Positions 27,025-38,026 of a stretch of DNA of 64,000 nt are shown piece after piece. The DNA comes from Actinopolyspora mortivallis DSM 44261 (GTDB lineage Bacteria; Actinomycetota; Actinomycetes; Mycobacteriales; Pseudonocardiaceae). Below the pieces are notes generated by a model. That model did no database searches and was not told the DNA's origin. It saw only the letters and a list, made by a program, of their open reading frames with translations. The stretch lies in NCBI RefSeq assembly GCF_000384035.1, contig NZ_KB913024.1, positions 2,939,228 through 3,003,227 on the forward strand, written 5' to 3'. How positions within the stretch are numbered: position 1 is the first letter of the stretch; each line of letters opens with the position of its first letter. A program made the position numbers and the translations under genes.

Positions 27025-28068
27025 GTGCGAGCACTGGTGAAACCGGCTGCCGCCCCGGGGCTGGAACTCACCGAGGTCGCCGACCCGCGGCCCGGCCCCC
27101 GGGACGTGGTACTCAGGATCCTGCGAACCGGGATCTGCGGCACCGACCTGCACATCGACGCCTGGGACGAGTGGGCCGCCGCGAACATCGCGCCCCCGTT
27201 GATCGCCGGTCACGAGTTCGTCGGCGAGGTGGTCGAGGTCGGCGCCGGAGTGCGCCAGGTGGCCGTGGGTGACCTCGTCAGCGGGGAAGGGCACCTGGTC
27301 TGTGGACGGTGCCGCAACTGCCTGGCGGGCAGGCGACACCTCTGCGCCGACACCAGGGGGCTCGGCGTGCACCACGACGGGGCGTTCGCCGAGTACGCCG
27401 CCGTACCCGAGTCGAACTGCTGGGTGCACCAGCAGCCCGTCGACCCGGACGTGGCCGCGGTGTTCGACCCCTTCGGCAACGCCGTGCACACCGCCCTGAC
27501 CTTCCCGGTGGTGGGTGAGGACGTGCTGATCACCGGGGCGGGCCCGATCGGGCTGATGGCGGCGAGCGTGGCGCGCCACGCCGGGGCCAGGCACGTCGTG
27601 ATCACCGACGCGAGCGAGTACCGCCTGGAGCTGGCCCGCCGTGTGGGCGTGGACTTCGCGATGAACATCACCGAGCACGACCTCGACGAGGTGCAGGAGC
27701 GGCTCGGGATGACCGAAGGCTTCGACGTGGGCATGGAGATGTGCGGGCAGGCCGCCGCGCTGCGCGACATGATCGCCAACATGTCCCACGGCGGGCACAT
27801 CGCCCTGCTCGGCCTGCCCGCCGAGGGGTTCGCGATCGACTGGAGCTCCGTGGTGCTGAAGATGCTCACCCTCAAGGGCATCTACGGCAGGGAGATGTTC
27901 GAGACCTGGTACTCGATGTCGGTACTGCTGGAATCCGGCCTCGACCTGAGCCCGGTGATCACCCACCGCTTCGGCTACACCGAACACCGCGAGGCCTTCG
28001 AGACGGCTCGCCAGGGCCGGTGCGGGAAGATCATTCTGGACTGGACGGTGGAGCGAACCTCCGCGTGA
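27025..28068 (+). CDS. tdh: L-threonine 3-dehydrogenase (zinc, medium-chain)
   Basis: 347 residues. It oxidises L-threonine with NAD to 2-amino-3-ketobutyrate. The catalytic zinc ligand segment [16 protein letters not shown] and [12 protein letters not shown] are in the N-terminal part; the structural-zinc cysteines are in [19 protein letters not shown] (about 90-110). The nucleotide-binding loop is GAGPIGLMA near 172. GTG at 27025 is preceded by GGGAGG. It is followed by kbl after 46 bp, forming the classic threonine-to-glycine operon. Confidence 0.95.
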   Translation: MRALVKPAAAPGLELTEVADPRPGPRDVVLRILRTGICGTDLHIDAWDEWAAANIAPPLIAGHEFVGEVVEVGAGVRQVAVGDLVSGEGHLVCGRCRNCLAGRRHLCADTRGLGVHHDGAFAEYAAVPESNCWVHQQPVDPDVAAVFDPFGNAVHTALTFPVVGEDVLITGAGPIGLMAASVARHAGARHVVITDASEYRLELARRVGVDFAMNITEHDLDEVQERLGMTEGFDVGMEMCGQAAALRDMIANMSHGGHIALLGLPAEGFAIDWSSVVLKMLTLKGIYGREMFETWYSMSVLLESGLDLSPVITHRFGYTEHREAFETARQGRCGKIILDWTVERTSA

Positions 28069-28114
28069 GGGGCCGTTTCACCCCACATCACGAGTCACCG
28101 GCGAAAGGAAACCC

Positions 28115-29313
<1,199 letters not shown>

Positions 29314-29317
<4 letters not shown>

Positions 29318-30213
29318 TTGACCCGCGTCGACTGGCCGTGCTGCGCGCCCTGGCCGACCACGGCACGGTGCGCGCGGCGGCCGAGACGCTCTTCCTCACC
29401 CCCTCGGCGGTGTCCCAACAGCTCACCGCGCTGGAGCACGAGGCGGGGCAGGAACTGCTCGTGCGCAGCGGCAGGCGGGTGCGGCTGACGGCCGCGGGGG
29501 AACTGCTCGCCGAGCACGCGAAGAACGTGCTGGCCGAGCTGGAACGAGCCGAGGCCAGCATGGCCGCCTGCGCGGAGGGCTCGGTGGGGCGGGTCGAGGT
29601 CGCCGCCTTCGCCTCCGCCATCACCCGGGTGGTGGCTCCCTCGATCGCCGCGCTGCGGGCCCACTCGCCGGGGATCACCGTGCTGGTCCGCGACGCGGAG
29701 GCACACAACAGCCTGCTCATGCTGCTGTCCGGCGAGACGGACATCGCCATCTCGATGGAGTACAGCGCCACCGCGCGCTCCGACGAGCAACGGCTGACCC
29801 GCCGGGCGCTCTACACGGAACCGTTCGACGCGGTGCTGCCGCCGGACCATCCCCTGTGCGCCCGGCAGACGGTGACGGTGGAGGAACTCGACGGGGAGGA
29901 CTGGATCGCCCCCCTGCCGGACAACCCCTGTCATGAGGTCACCCGGACCCGGTGTTCCGACGCGGGTTTCTCCCCGCACATCACCCACGTCTCCGACGAC
30001 TTCCACGCGGTGGTGGCGCTGGTCGCCGCGGGAACCGGGGTGGCGCTCGTGCCGCGCGGGGCCGTCCCGGCCGAGCACGGTGCCACGGTCCGCCCGCTGA
30101 GCCAGCACGCCCCCACCAGACGGGTGTTCGCCGCCGTCCCGCACGGGCGCGAGGAGCATCCACTGCTGCGCAGCGTGCTGGACACGCTGCTCGACACGGC
30201 GCGCGGGCTGTGA
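29314..30213 (+). CDS. LysR-family transcriptional regulator
   Basis: 299 residues. An N-terminal winged helix-turn-helix ([20 protein letters not shown], then [16 protein letters not shown]) precedes a substrate-binding domain. ATG overlaps the kbl stop, so it is translationally coupled to tdh-kbl and probably regulates that operon or a related amino-acid pathway. The likely inducer is not visible. Unlike many LysR genes it is co-directional with, not divergent from, its presumed target. Confidence 0.92.
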
Positions 30214-30354
30214 GCGTTTCCGGCCACCGGCAGCGCGGGGCCGTTCGCGAAGCTCCCGTCCGTGTCATCCTCCGGGAAAGCTCCCGCGCACATCCGGCGC
30301 GCGAACGTCGGCCGGTGACGGGAGAAGTCGGTCACGAGGACAGGGAGCACGACC

Positions 30355-30789
30355 ATGACCCAGAACGAGCACACCCCCGCCCACGGAGACCCCGAGGACG
30401 GTTCGGGCGGGCGGACGAGCATAGCTCCCCCGGTGGTGCAGAAGATCGCCGCGAACGCCACCCGCGAGATCGCCGGGGTGCACGCGCTGGGAGGCGAGGT
30501 CTCCCGGGCTTTCGGTGCGCTGCGGGAACGCGTGCCCGGGGGCGGCACCTCCTCCACCTCGGGAGTCCAGGTGGAGGTCGGGCAGCGACAGGCGGCCGTG
30601 GACCTGGACCTGGTCGTGGACTACGGCGTGGCCATCGTCGACCTCACCCGGGCCGTGCGTCGGAACGTGATCGACACGGTCGAGCGCATGACCGGGCTGG
30701 AGGTCATCGAGGTCAACATCGCCGTCGGCGACGTGCACCTGCCTTCCTCCGAGGAGGGAACCGGCAACGGGCCCGCCCGCGTCGAGTGA
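30355..30789 (+). CDS. Asp23/Gls24-family envelope stress protein
   Basis: 144 residues. The core from about residue 25 to 125 (SIAPPVVQKIAANATREIAGVHALGG, continuing to a VERMTGLEVIEVNIAVGDVHLP strand) fits the Asp23/Gls24 family, which in Gram-positive bacteria associates with the membrane under cell-envelope or alkaline stress. There are no membrane spans. ATG at 30355 has AGGGAG upstream. It stands alone between LysR and the aldehyde dehydrogenase. Confidence 0.88.
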   Translation: MTQNEHTPAHGDPEDGSGGRTSIAPPVVQKIAANATREIAGVHALGGEVSRAFGALRERVPGGGTSSTSGVQVEVGQRQAAVDLDLVVDYGVAIVDLTRAVRRNVIDTVERMTGLEVIEVNIAVGDVHLPSSEEGTGNGPARVE

Positions 30790-30935
30790 CCGGGATCCGC
30801 GGCGCCGACGTCGGCCGGAACGTCCGGAGTGCGCACACCGGGTGGCGAACGGGACGCGATATCGCCCGGAAGGGTGCACGGAACCGGGTTCCGATGATGG
30901 GATGCGTGCGAGACCCCGGAGGAGAGTGGGAGACG

Positions 30936-32399
30936 ATGGCGCCGCTCGAACACCGACTGCTCATCGGAGGGGACAGCCGTCCCGCCGAGGGCGGACGCAC
31001 CACCACCGATATCGACCCCTACACCGGCGAGGTCTTCGCCGAGGTTCCCGCGGCCTCACCCGAGGACGTGACCGCGGCCGTGGACGCGGCGGCCGCCGCC
31101 TTCCCGGAGTGGTCCCGCACCGGGGTGCTGCGCCGCAGGGAGATCCTGCTGCGCGCGGCCGAGCTGATGACCGACCGCGCCGAGGAGGCGGTGCGGCTGA
31201 TGGCCGGTGAGGTCGGGGGCACCCGGCCGTGGGCACTGTTCAACGTCGAGCTGGCCGCCGACATCCTCCGTGAGGCCGCCGGTTCGCTCACCGCACCCCG
31301 AGGGGAGGTGCTGAGCGGTTCGGACCCGGACGAATGGGGGTTCGCCCTGCGCCAACCCGCCGGGGTGGTCGGCGCGTTCGCGCCGTGGAACGCCCCCCTG
31401 ATCCTCGGAACCCGCTCCTTCGCCGTGGCCGTGGCCGTCGGCAACACCGTGGTGCTCAAACCGAGCGAGGACGCCCCCGTCACCGCCGGGTACTGGCTGG
31501 CCGGGATCATGCGGGAGGCCGGGCTGCCCGACGGGGTGCTCAACGTGGTCACCAACGAGCGTTCCGAAGGGGCCGAGATCGGCACCACACTGATCTCCGA
31601 CCCGCGGGTCCGCCGGGTCAACTTCACCGGTTCCACCGAGGTGGGACGTTCGATCGGTGTCGAGGCGGCCCGCCATCTCACCCCGGCCGTGCTGGAGCTG
31701 GGCGGCAAGAACTCGGTGCTGGTGCTCGACGACGCGGACCTGGACTACGCGGTGGAGGCCGTGGCCTTCGGATCGTTCATGAACGCCGGTCAGATCTGCA
31801 TGTCCGCCGACCGCGTGCTGGTGCCCGAGGGGATGCGTGTCGAGTTCGCCCGCCGGCTCGGCGAGAAGGTGGCGAAGCTGCCCTACGGGGATCCGCGCGA
31901 TCCCGAGACCGCGATCGGTCCGGTCATCAACGAACAGGCCGCGCTGCGGATCCGGGGACTGGTGGAGGAGGCGGTACGCGCCGGGGCGGTGCCGCACTGC
32001 GGCGGGCTGGAACCGCGGGGCACGCTGTACGCGCCGACCGTGCTGGACAACGTCACCGCCCGGCAGCGGATCCACTCCGAGGAGATCTTCGGCCCCGTCA
32101 CCACGGTGCTCGGTTACGAGTCGGTCGACCAGGCCGTGGAGGTCGTCAACGACACGCCGTACGGACTCACCGGAGGGGTGATCACCGAGGACACCCGACG
32201 GGGCTGGTCGATCGCCCAGCGGGTGCGCACCGGCATCTTCCACATCAACGACCAGTCCGTGGGTGACCAGCCGCAGGCCCCGTTCGGAGGGATGAAGGAC
32301 TCCGGGTTCGGGCACTTCGGCGGACGCAACGGTGTCGAGGCCTTCACCGACACCAGGTGGGTGACCTTCCGGGAACGGCAGGCGCGTTTCCCGTTCTGA
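30936..32399 (+). CDS. NAD(P)-dependent aldehyde dehydrogenase
   Basis: 487 residues. It oxidises an aldehyde to the acid. Key segments: FAPWNAPLIL with the oxyanion Asn near residue 152, NFTGSTEVGR (cofactor loop), LELGGKNSVLV with the general-base Glu near 252, and NAGQICMSADR with the nucleophilic Cys near 289. The sequence looks nearest to the benzaldehyde/salicylaldehyde dehydrogenase subgroup, but the substrate is unproven. The start ATG is preceded by GGGAGA. It ends at a shared hairpin facing the hut cluster. Confidence 0.92.
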   Translation: MAPLEHRLLIGGDSRPAEGGRTTTDIDPYTGEVFAEVPAASPEDVTAAVDAAAAAFPEWSRTGVLRRREILLRAAELMTDRAEEAVRLMAGEVGGTRPWALFNVELAADILREAAGSLTAPRGEVLSGSDPDEWGFALRQPAGVVGAFAPWNAPLILGTRSFAVAVAVGNTVVLKPSEDAPVTAGYWLAGIMREAGLPDGVLNVVTNERSEGAEIGTTLISDPRVRRVNFTGSTEVGRSIGVEAARHLTPAVLELGGKNSVLVLDDADLDYAVEAVAFGSFMNAGQICMSADRVLVPEGMRVEFARRLGEKVAKLPYGDPRDPETAIGPVINEQAALRIRGLVEEAVRAGAVPHCGGLEPRGTLYAPTVLDNVTARQRIHSEEIFGPVTTVLGYESVDQAVEVVNDTPYGLTGGVITEDTRRGWSIAQRVRTGIFHINDQSVGDQPQAPFGGMKDSGFGHFGGRNGVEAFTDTRWVTFRERQARFPF

Positions 32400-32435
32400 G
32401 GGCGTGCCACCCGACTCCGGCGGCGGACGCGTACC

Positions 32436-32467
32436 GGCGGGAGAGGCCACAACGGCGGTCTCCCGCC
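32436..32467. terminator. Bidirectional terminator between the aldehyde dehydrogenase and hutI
   Basis: GGCGGGAGA (32436-32444) and TCTCCCGCC (32459-32467) form a perfect 9-bp stem with a 14-nt loop. It lies 36 bp past the dehydrogenase stop and 8 bp past the hutI stop. Confidence 0.65.
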
Positions 32468-32475
32468 CGCTCGGT

Positions 32476-33639
32476 TCACACCAGGCTCCGCCCGGCACGC
32501 CAGACCCGGTGGGTCAGCGGCACTCCGGGGCGGTAGGCCAGCCACGCCGCGCTGGGCGCGTCGAGTGCCTGCACGTCCGCCCTGGCACCGGGGCGCACCA
32601 CCCCCACCGCCCCGTCGCCGCTGTCCCGTCCCAGTGCGGCGGCCCCGCCCCGGGTGGCGGCCCGGACCGCCTCCTCCACGCTCATCCCCAGCTGCAGCAC
32701 GGCGGTGGTCACGCAGAAGGCCATGGAGGAGGTGTAGGAGGAACCGGGATTGCAGTTGGTGGCCAGCGCCACGGTCGCCCCCGCGTCGAGCAGTTTCCGC
32801 GCCGGCGGCAGTGGCTGGCGTGTGGAGAGGTCGCAGGCGGGCAGCAGGGTCGCCACGGTCTCCGAGGCGGCGAGCGCGTCGATGTCGGTCTCGGTGAGGT
32901 GGGTGCAGTGGTCCACACTGGCGGCTCCCAGCTCCACGGCCAGTTCGACCCCCGGACCCGGTTCGAGCTGGTTGCCGTGTACCCGCAGCCCGAGCCCCCG
33001 CTCGCGGGCGGCCAGCAGCACCCGCCGGGACTGTCCGGCGTCGAAGGCACCGCGTTCGCAGAACACGTCGCACCAGGACACGTGCGGGGCCACGGCGTCG
33101 AGCATCGGCCCGCACACCGTGTCCAGGTAGTCCTCGGCCTCGCGTTCCGGGGGAACCAGGTGCGCCCCGAGGTAGGTCACCTCGTCGGCCTCGGTCGCGG
33201 CGAGGCGTGCGGCACGCAGCTCGTCCTCCACGGTCAGTCCGTAGCCCGTTTTGGTCTCCACGCAGGTGGTTCCCTGGGCGGCGGCCTCGGCGAGGTGGGC
33301 GCGGAGATTGGCCGCGAGTTCCTCGTCGGTGGCGGCGCGGGTGGCCCGGACGGTCCCGGCGATGCCGCCTGCGGTGTAGGGCCGGCCCGCCATGCGTGCG
33401 GTGAACTCGGCGGTGCGGTCCCCGGCGAACACCAGGTGGGTGTGGCTGTCCACCCAGCCGGGCAACACGGCTCGTCCTCCCAGGTCGATCCGCTGGTCGG
33501 CCGCCGGGGCCTCTCGCTCGGGCCCCACCCAGGTGATGCGTTCCTCCTCGAAGACCAACGCCGCCCCGGTCAGGCGGCCGAGCTCCTCGTCGTTGGTGGT
33601 GAGCTCGGAGATCCCGGTGATGGTGGTGGCTGTCCGCAA
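32476..33639 (-). CDS. hutI: Imidazolonepropionase
   Basis: A 387-residue metal-dependent amidohydrolase. It opens imidazolone propionate to N-formimino-L-glutamate in histidine breakdown. The metal motif DSHTHLVFAGDR is near residue 65; later ligands lie in RVHGNQL and VDHCTHL, and ATNCNPGSSYTSSM is typical of HutI. The likely start is TTG at 33639, read from the conserved N-terminus; the SD is modest. It is the last gene of the hut cluster, 78 bp after hutF. Confidence 0.94.
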   Translation of the reverse strand: MRTATTITGISELTTNDEELGRLTGAALVFEEERITWVGPEREAPAADQRIDLGGRAVLPGWVDSHTHLVFAGDRTAEFTARMAGRPYTAGGIAGTVRATRAATDEELAANLRAHLAEAAAQGTTCVETKTGYGLTVEDELRAARLAATEADEVTYLGAHLVPPEREAEDYLDTVCGPMLDAVAPHVSWCDVFCERGAFDAGQSRRVLLAARERGLGLRVHGNQLEPGPGVELAVELGAASVDHCTHLTETDIDALAASETVATLLPACDLSTRQPLPPARKLLDAGATVALATNCNPGSSYTSSMAFCVTTAVLQLGMSVEEAVRAATRGGAAALGRDSGDGAVGVVRPGARADVQALDAPSAAWLAYRPGVPLTHRVWRAGRSLV

Positions 33640-33717
33640 CTGCGTTCCGCTCCGTCCTCGTTCACCCCGCGGGGTGTCTCGTGTACGACCGTCCTGTCGC
33701 TGAGGGACCGATCGTGG

Positions 33718-35070
33718 TCACGGTGTTCCGAGCAGTTCCTCGACACTCGCGCGAAGCTCACCGGCCACGTCGGGCACCCGCAGATGCACCCCGTCCCGCA
33801 CCACGGGCGTGCCGTCGACCACCACCTCCCGCACGTCCGCCGCCGAGGCCACCAGCATGGCCGAGGACGGCGGCACCCCGGCGAACTTCGCCCCGTCCAG
33901 GGAAACGGTGACCAGATCGGCGCGCTCGCCCGCCTGGACGGTTCCCGCGTCCGGCCAGCCGAGCGCCCGGTGCCCCACGGAGGTGGTCATGGCGGTCAGT
34001 TCCGCCGTGGAGAAGTGCCCCCGCACCTCGCTGCGCAGCCGCATCCCCGACTCCACCGCCCTGGCCTCCTCGAACGGGTCGACGACCGAGTGCCCGTCAC
34101 TGCCCAGCGAGAGTGCGCAACCGGCCGCGGCGAGCTCGTCGGCCGGACCGATGCCGTCGGCCAGGTCGGACTCGGTGGTGGGACACAGACACACTCCGGT
34201 GCCGCTGCGCCCGAGCCGTACCACGTCCGCCGGTGCGAGGTGGGTGGCGTGCACGGCGGTGGTCCCGGGGCGCAGCACGCCCTGTTCGTCGAGCAGTTGT
34301 GTCGGGGTGCGGCCGGTGGCGGCCAGACAGGCGTCGTTCTCGGCGCGCTGTTCGGACAGGTGCAGGTGCAGCGGCACCCCTCCGGTGTGGGCGAACTCCC
34401 GCACCACCGGCATCTGCTCGGCGGGCACCGCCCGCACCGAGTGCAACGCGGCCCCCACCAGCACCCCCTCGTACTCGGGGCGGAAGTCCCGGACCCGCTC
34501 GGCCCAGCCCTCGGCCGTCCCGTCGGAGAACCGGGTCTGCACGCCTTCCACCGGGGGGCCGAACCCGCCGCTCAGATAGCAGGTGTCCAACAGGGTCAAC
34601 CGGACTCCGGCCTCACCGGCCGCCCGGACCAGCGCGTGCGACATGGCGTGCGGATCGGCGTAGCTCTCCCCGCCGGGGGCGTGGTGCAGGTAGTGGAACT
34701 CGCCGACGGCGGTGATCCCGGCCAGTGCCATCTCCGCGTACACCCCCCGGGCGAGCCGGTGGTAACTGTCCGGATCGAGGCGGTGCGCCAGCCGGTACAT
34801 CCGGTTCCGCCAGGTCCAGAAGGTGCCGCGCTGGTCGGCGGTGCGGCCACGCAGGGCGCGGTGGAAGGCGTGTGAGTGCGCGTTGGCCGTCCCGGGCAGG
34901 GTCAGCCCGTCCAGTCTCCGGGCTCCCGGTGGGCACTGCCCCACGCCGGGGGTGACCCGGGTGATACGTCCCCCCGAGGTCTCCACGAGCACGTTCGCCG
35001 TGGGCCCGTCGGGAAGCCAGGCCCGTTCGCACCAGTAGGACATGACCCGCTGTCGCTCCTTCCCGGTCAT
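33718..35070 (-). CDS. hutF: Formimidoylglutamate deiminase
   Basis: 450 residues, amidohydrolase fold. It converts N-formimino-L-glutamate to N-formyl-L-glutamate and ammonia. It has NAHSHAFHRALRG near residue 70 (metal ligands), HLHLSEQ, and LSLGSDGHSVVDPFEE near 340. The start ATG at 35070 overlaps the upstream TGA as ATGA; an in-frame ATG at 35043 is an alternative. HutF implies the five-step histidine route through N-formylglutamate, which needs a final deformylase. Confidence 0.93.
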   Translation of the reverse strand: MTGKERQRVMSYWCERAWLPDGPTANVLVETSGGRITRVTPGVGQCPPGARRLDGLTLPGTANAHSHAFHRALRGRTADQRGTFWTWRNRMYRLAHRLDPDSYHRLARGVYAEMALAGITAVGEFHYLHHAPGGESYADPHAMSHALVRAAGEAGVRLTLLDTCYLSGGFGPPVEGVQTRFSDGTAEGWAERVRDFRPEYEGVLVGAALHSVRAVPAEQMPVVREFAHTGGVPLHLHLSEQRAENDACLAATGRTPTQLLDEQGVLRPGTTAVHATHLAPADVVRLGRSGTGVCLCPTTESDLADGIGPADELAAAGCALSLGSDGHSVVDPFEEARAVESGMRLRSEVRGHFSTAELTAMTTSVGHRALGWPDAGTVQAGERADLVTVSLDGAKFAGVPPSSAMLVASAADVREVVVDGTPVVRDGVHLRVPDVAGELRASVEELLGTP

Positions 35071-36266
35071 CGGCTCCACCGCCGCAGCACCCGCGCCAGC
35101 GCCTCGGCTCCGGCGGTGCAGTCCGCCGCCTCCGCGTGCTCCTGGGGAGCGTGGCTGACGCCGGTGGGGTTGCGCACGAACAGCATCCCGGTGGGAACGT
35201 GCGCGGCGAGCGTCCCGGCGTCGTGTCCCGCCCCGGTGGGCAGGGTGGGCGCGTCGAGCACGGTGGCCAGTTCGTCCCGCACCTCCGGGTCGAACCGCAC
35301 GGTGTCCGAGTAGGACTCCTCGGTCACGCGGACCGTGCACCCCTCCTCCGCGGCCACTTCCCGAGCCCGCGCGGACAGCTCCTCGACCAGCGCCCTGGTG
35401 TCGGCGTCCTCGTGCGCCCGGGCGTCCAGCCACACGTCCACCGACCCGGCGATCACGTTGGTACCGCCGGGACTCGGGCGCAGCCTGCCCACCGTGGCCC
35501 GGGCGTCGGGGAACCGCCGCGCGACGGCGCGTGCCTCGGTGACCAGCCGCGCGGCCGGGATCATCGGGTCCCTGCGGTCGTCCATCGGGGTGGCCCCCGC
35601 GTGGTTCCCCTGACCGGTGAACCCGAACCGCCAACGCCCGTGTCCCAGGATGGTCGAGGCCACACCCACGGCCGAGCCGTGCTCGACCAGACCTCGCCCC
35701 TGTTCGACGTGCAGTTCCACGAACCTGCCCACCCGGGGCAGGTTGACCCGGTCCGGCCCGGCCAGCTCCGGATCCGCCCCGGCGGCGCGCATCGCCTCGG
35801 CGAGGGTCGTGCCCGTCTCGTCCCGCAGTCCCAGCGCCCGTTGGGGATCGACGGACCCACAGGCCAGCCGGGAACCGAGGCAGGGCACTCCGAACCTGCC
35901 GCCCTCCTCCTCGGCGAAGACCACCACGGCCAGCGGCCTGCCGGGGCGGAACCCCTCGGCCCGCAGCATGTCCACGGCGGACAGGGCGCTGGCCACGCCC
36001 AGTGGGCCGTCGTAGGCCCCTCCGCCGGGCACCGAGTCCAGATGGCTGCCGGTGACCACCGCGTCGTCGCCCGGTTCGGGCCACCACGCCCAGATGTTGC
36101 CGTTGCCGTCGGTGCGCACGTCCAGTCCCCGTGCTCCCGCCTGCCCGACGAACCATTCCCGCAGTTCCGTCTCGGCGCGGTCGAAGACGTGCCGGTGATA
36201 GCCGCCCCGGCCGGGGACGAGCCCCACGTCCGCGATGTCGGCGAGCAGTTCGTTCGGTGTGGCCAC
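35067..36266 (-). CDS. M20-family amidohydrolase (allantoate amidohydrolase-like) in the hut cluster
   Basis: A 399-residue di-metal hydrolase. The metal-site motifs are GSHLDSVPGGGAYDG near residue 80, EEEGGRFG near 125 and ELHVEQG near 190; NHAGATPMDDRRDP is the substrate-lid motif of the hydantoinase/carbamoylase subgroup. GTG at 36266 follows GGAGGA by about 5 nt. It lies between hutU and hutF and is coupled to hutF (ATGA). Similar genes labelled allantoate amidohydrolase sit in Streptomyces hut loci. With HutF present and no hutG seen, it is the best candidate for hydrolysing N-formylglutamate to glutamate; this is inference. Confidence 0.85.
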   Translation of the reverse strand: MATPNELLADIADVGLVPGRGGYHRHVFDRAETELREWFVGQAGARGLDVRTDGNGNIWAWWPEPGDDAVVTGSHLDSVPGGGAYDGPLGVASALSAVDMLRAEGFRPGRPLAVVVFAEEEGGRFGVPCLGSRLACGSVDPQRALGLRDETGTTLAEAMRAAGADPELAGPDRVNLPRVGRFVELHVEQGRGLVEHGSAVGVASTILGHGRWRFGFTGQGNHAGATPMDDRRDPMIPAARLVTEARAVARRFPDARATVGRLRPSPGGTNVIAGSVDVWLDARAHEDADTRALVEELSARAREVAAEEGCTVRVTEESYSDTVRFDPEVRDELATVLDAPTLPTGAGHDAGTLAAHVPTGMLFVRNPTGVSHAPQEHAEAADCTAGAEALARVLRRWSR

Positions 36267-36370
36267 CGCATCCTCCGTTCGTCCGGGTGTGCCCGACACC
36301 CCGGTGTTCTCCGTCAGGACGACTCGTTCGACCCGGGCGCGCGTCCGGAGTGCCCGCGCGGAACCCGGTG

Positions 36371-38026
36371 TCAGCTCTGGTGGGGAACGTGGAGGCCGCG
36401 CTCGGCGGCGACACGCCGGGCCCGCTCGTAGCCCGCGTCCGCGTGGCGCAGCACCCCGGTGGCGGGGTCGTTGCTCAGCACCCGGCTGAGCTTGCGCGCC
36501 GCCAGGTCGGTGCCGTCGGCGACGGTGACCTGACCCGCGTGCAACGAACGTCCCATGCCGACCCCGCCGCCGTGGTGCACGGACACCCAGCTCGCCCCGG
36601 AGGCGGTGTTGACCAGCGCGTTCAGCAGCGGCCAGTCGGCGATCGCGTCCGAACCGTCGGCCATGCTCTCGGTCTCCCGGTAGGGCGAGGCCACCGAGCC
36701 GGTGTCCAGGTGGTCCCTGCCCAGCACCACGGGGGCTCGCAGCTGCCCGGAGGCCACCATCTCGTTGAACCGCAGCCCGGCCCGCTCGCGCTGGCCGTAG
36801 TCCAGCCAGCAGATCCGCGCGGGCAGCCCCTGGAAGGAGATCCGCTGCCCGGCCATCCTGATCCACCGGGCCAGGTGCTCGTCCTCGCCGAACAGGTCGA
36901 GGATCGCCCGGTCGGTGGCGGCGATGTCGGCCGGGTCCCCGGACAGCGCGGCCCATCGGAACGGACCCTTGCCCTCACAGAACAGGGGACGGATGTAGGC
37001 GGGCACGAAACCCGGGTAGTCGAAGGCCCGTTCGTAGCCCGCCGCGCGCGCCTCGCCCCGCAGCGAGTTGCCGTAGTCGAAGACCTCCGCTCCGGCGTCC
37101 AGGAACCCGACCATGGCACGGACGTGTTCGGCCATGGACTCCCGCGCCCTGGCGGTGAACCCTTCCGGGTCACGGCTGGCCCGCTCGTGCCATTCCGAGG
37201 TGGACACTCCGATCGGCAGGTAGGACAGCGGGTCGTGGGCCGAGGTCTGGTCGGTGACCACGTCCACCTCGACCCGGCGGCGCAGCAGCTCCGGCAGGAC
37301 CTCGGCGGCGTTGCCGATCACCGCCACCGACCAGGGCCTGCGTTCGCGCTTGGCCCGCTCCGCCCGGGTGACGGCGTCGGTGAGGTCCTCGGCGACCTCG
37401 TCGAGGTAGCCGTGCCGCACCCGGCGGTGTGCCCGCTCGGCGTCGCACTCGACCACCAGCGCCACGCCCTCGTTCATGGTCACGGCCAACGGCTGCGCCC
37501 CGCCCATGCCGCCGAGTCCGGCGGTGACGGTGAGGGTTCCGGCCAGGCTGCCACCGAAACGCTTGGCGGCCACGGCACCGAAGGTTTCGTAGGTGCCCTG
37601 CAGAATCCCCTGGGTGCCGATGTAGATCCAGGATCCGGCCGTCATCTGGCCGTACATGGTCAGCCCGAGGGCGTCGAGCCGGCGGAACTCCTCCCAGTTG
37701 GACCAGTCTCCGACCAGGTTGGCGTTGGCGATCAGCACGCGCGGAGCCCACTCGTGGGTGGTCAGCACCCCCACGGGTTTGCCGGACTGCACCAGCAGGG
37801 TCTCGTCCTCGCCGAGGGTGGTCAGTTCGCGCACCAGGGCGTCGTAGCTGTCCCAGTCCCTGGCGGCCTTGCCGGTCCCGCCGTAGACCACGAGGTCCTC
37901 GGGGCGTTCGGCCACCTCCGGGTCGAGGTTGTTGCGCAGCATGCGCAGCGGGGCTTCGGTGCTCCAGCCGCGGGCGGTGAGTTCGGTGCCGCGCTGGGCG
38001 CGCACGGTGCGGGGGCCGGTGTTCAC
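36371..38026 (-). CDS. hutU: Urocanate hydratase
   Basis: A 551-residue NAD-dependent enzyme that converts urocanate to imidazolone propionate. Typical segments: [60 protein letters not shown] and [23 protein letters not shown] at 38026 overlaps the hutH stop (GTGA). The length matches the family. A 104-bp gap separates it from the M20 amidohydrolase gene on the same strand. Confidence 0.97.
   Translation of the reverse strand: MNTGPRTVRAQRGTELTARGWSTEAPLRMLRNNLDPEVAERPEDLVVYGGTGKAARDWDSYDALVRELTTLGEDETLLVQSGKPVGVLTTHEWAPRVLIANANLVGDWSNWEEFRRLDALGLTMYGQMTAGSWIYIGTQGILQGTYETFGAVAAKRFGGSLAGTLTVTAGLGGMGGAQPLAVTMNEGVALVVECDAERAHRRVRHGYLDEVAEDLTDAVTRAERAKRERRPWSVAVIGNAAEVLPELLRRRVEVDVVTDQTSAHDPLSYLPIGVSTSEWHERASRDPEGFTARARESMAEHVRAMVGFLDAGAEVFDYGNSLRGEARAAGYERAFDYPGFVPAYIRPLFCEGKGPFRWAALSGDPADIAATDRAILDLFGEDEHLARWIRMAGQRISFQGLPARICWLDYGQRERAGLRFNEMVASGQLRAPVVLGRDHLDTGSVASPYRETESMADGSDAIADWPLLNALVNTASGASWVSVHHGGGVGMGRSLHAGQVTVADGTDLAARKLSRVLSNDPATGVLRHADAGYERARRVAAERGLHVPHQS

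Noticed and set aside
29952-30935. Upstream extension of the aldehyde dehydrogenase frame
   Set aside because: It crosses the LysR and Asp23 genes out of frame; ATG 30936 with SD opens the conserved dehydrogenase start.
32404-34875. Plus-strand open frame of 823 codons
   Set aside because: Antisense of hutI and hutF.
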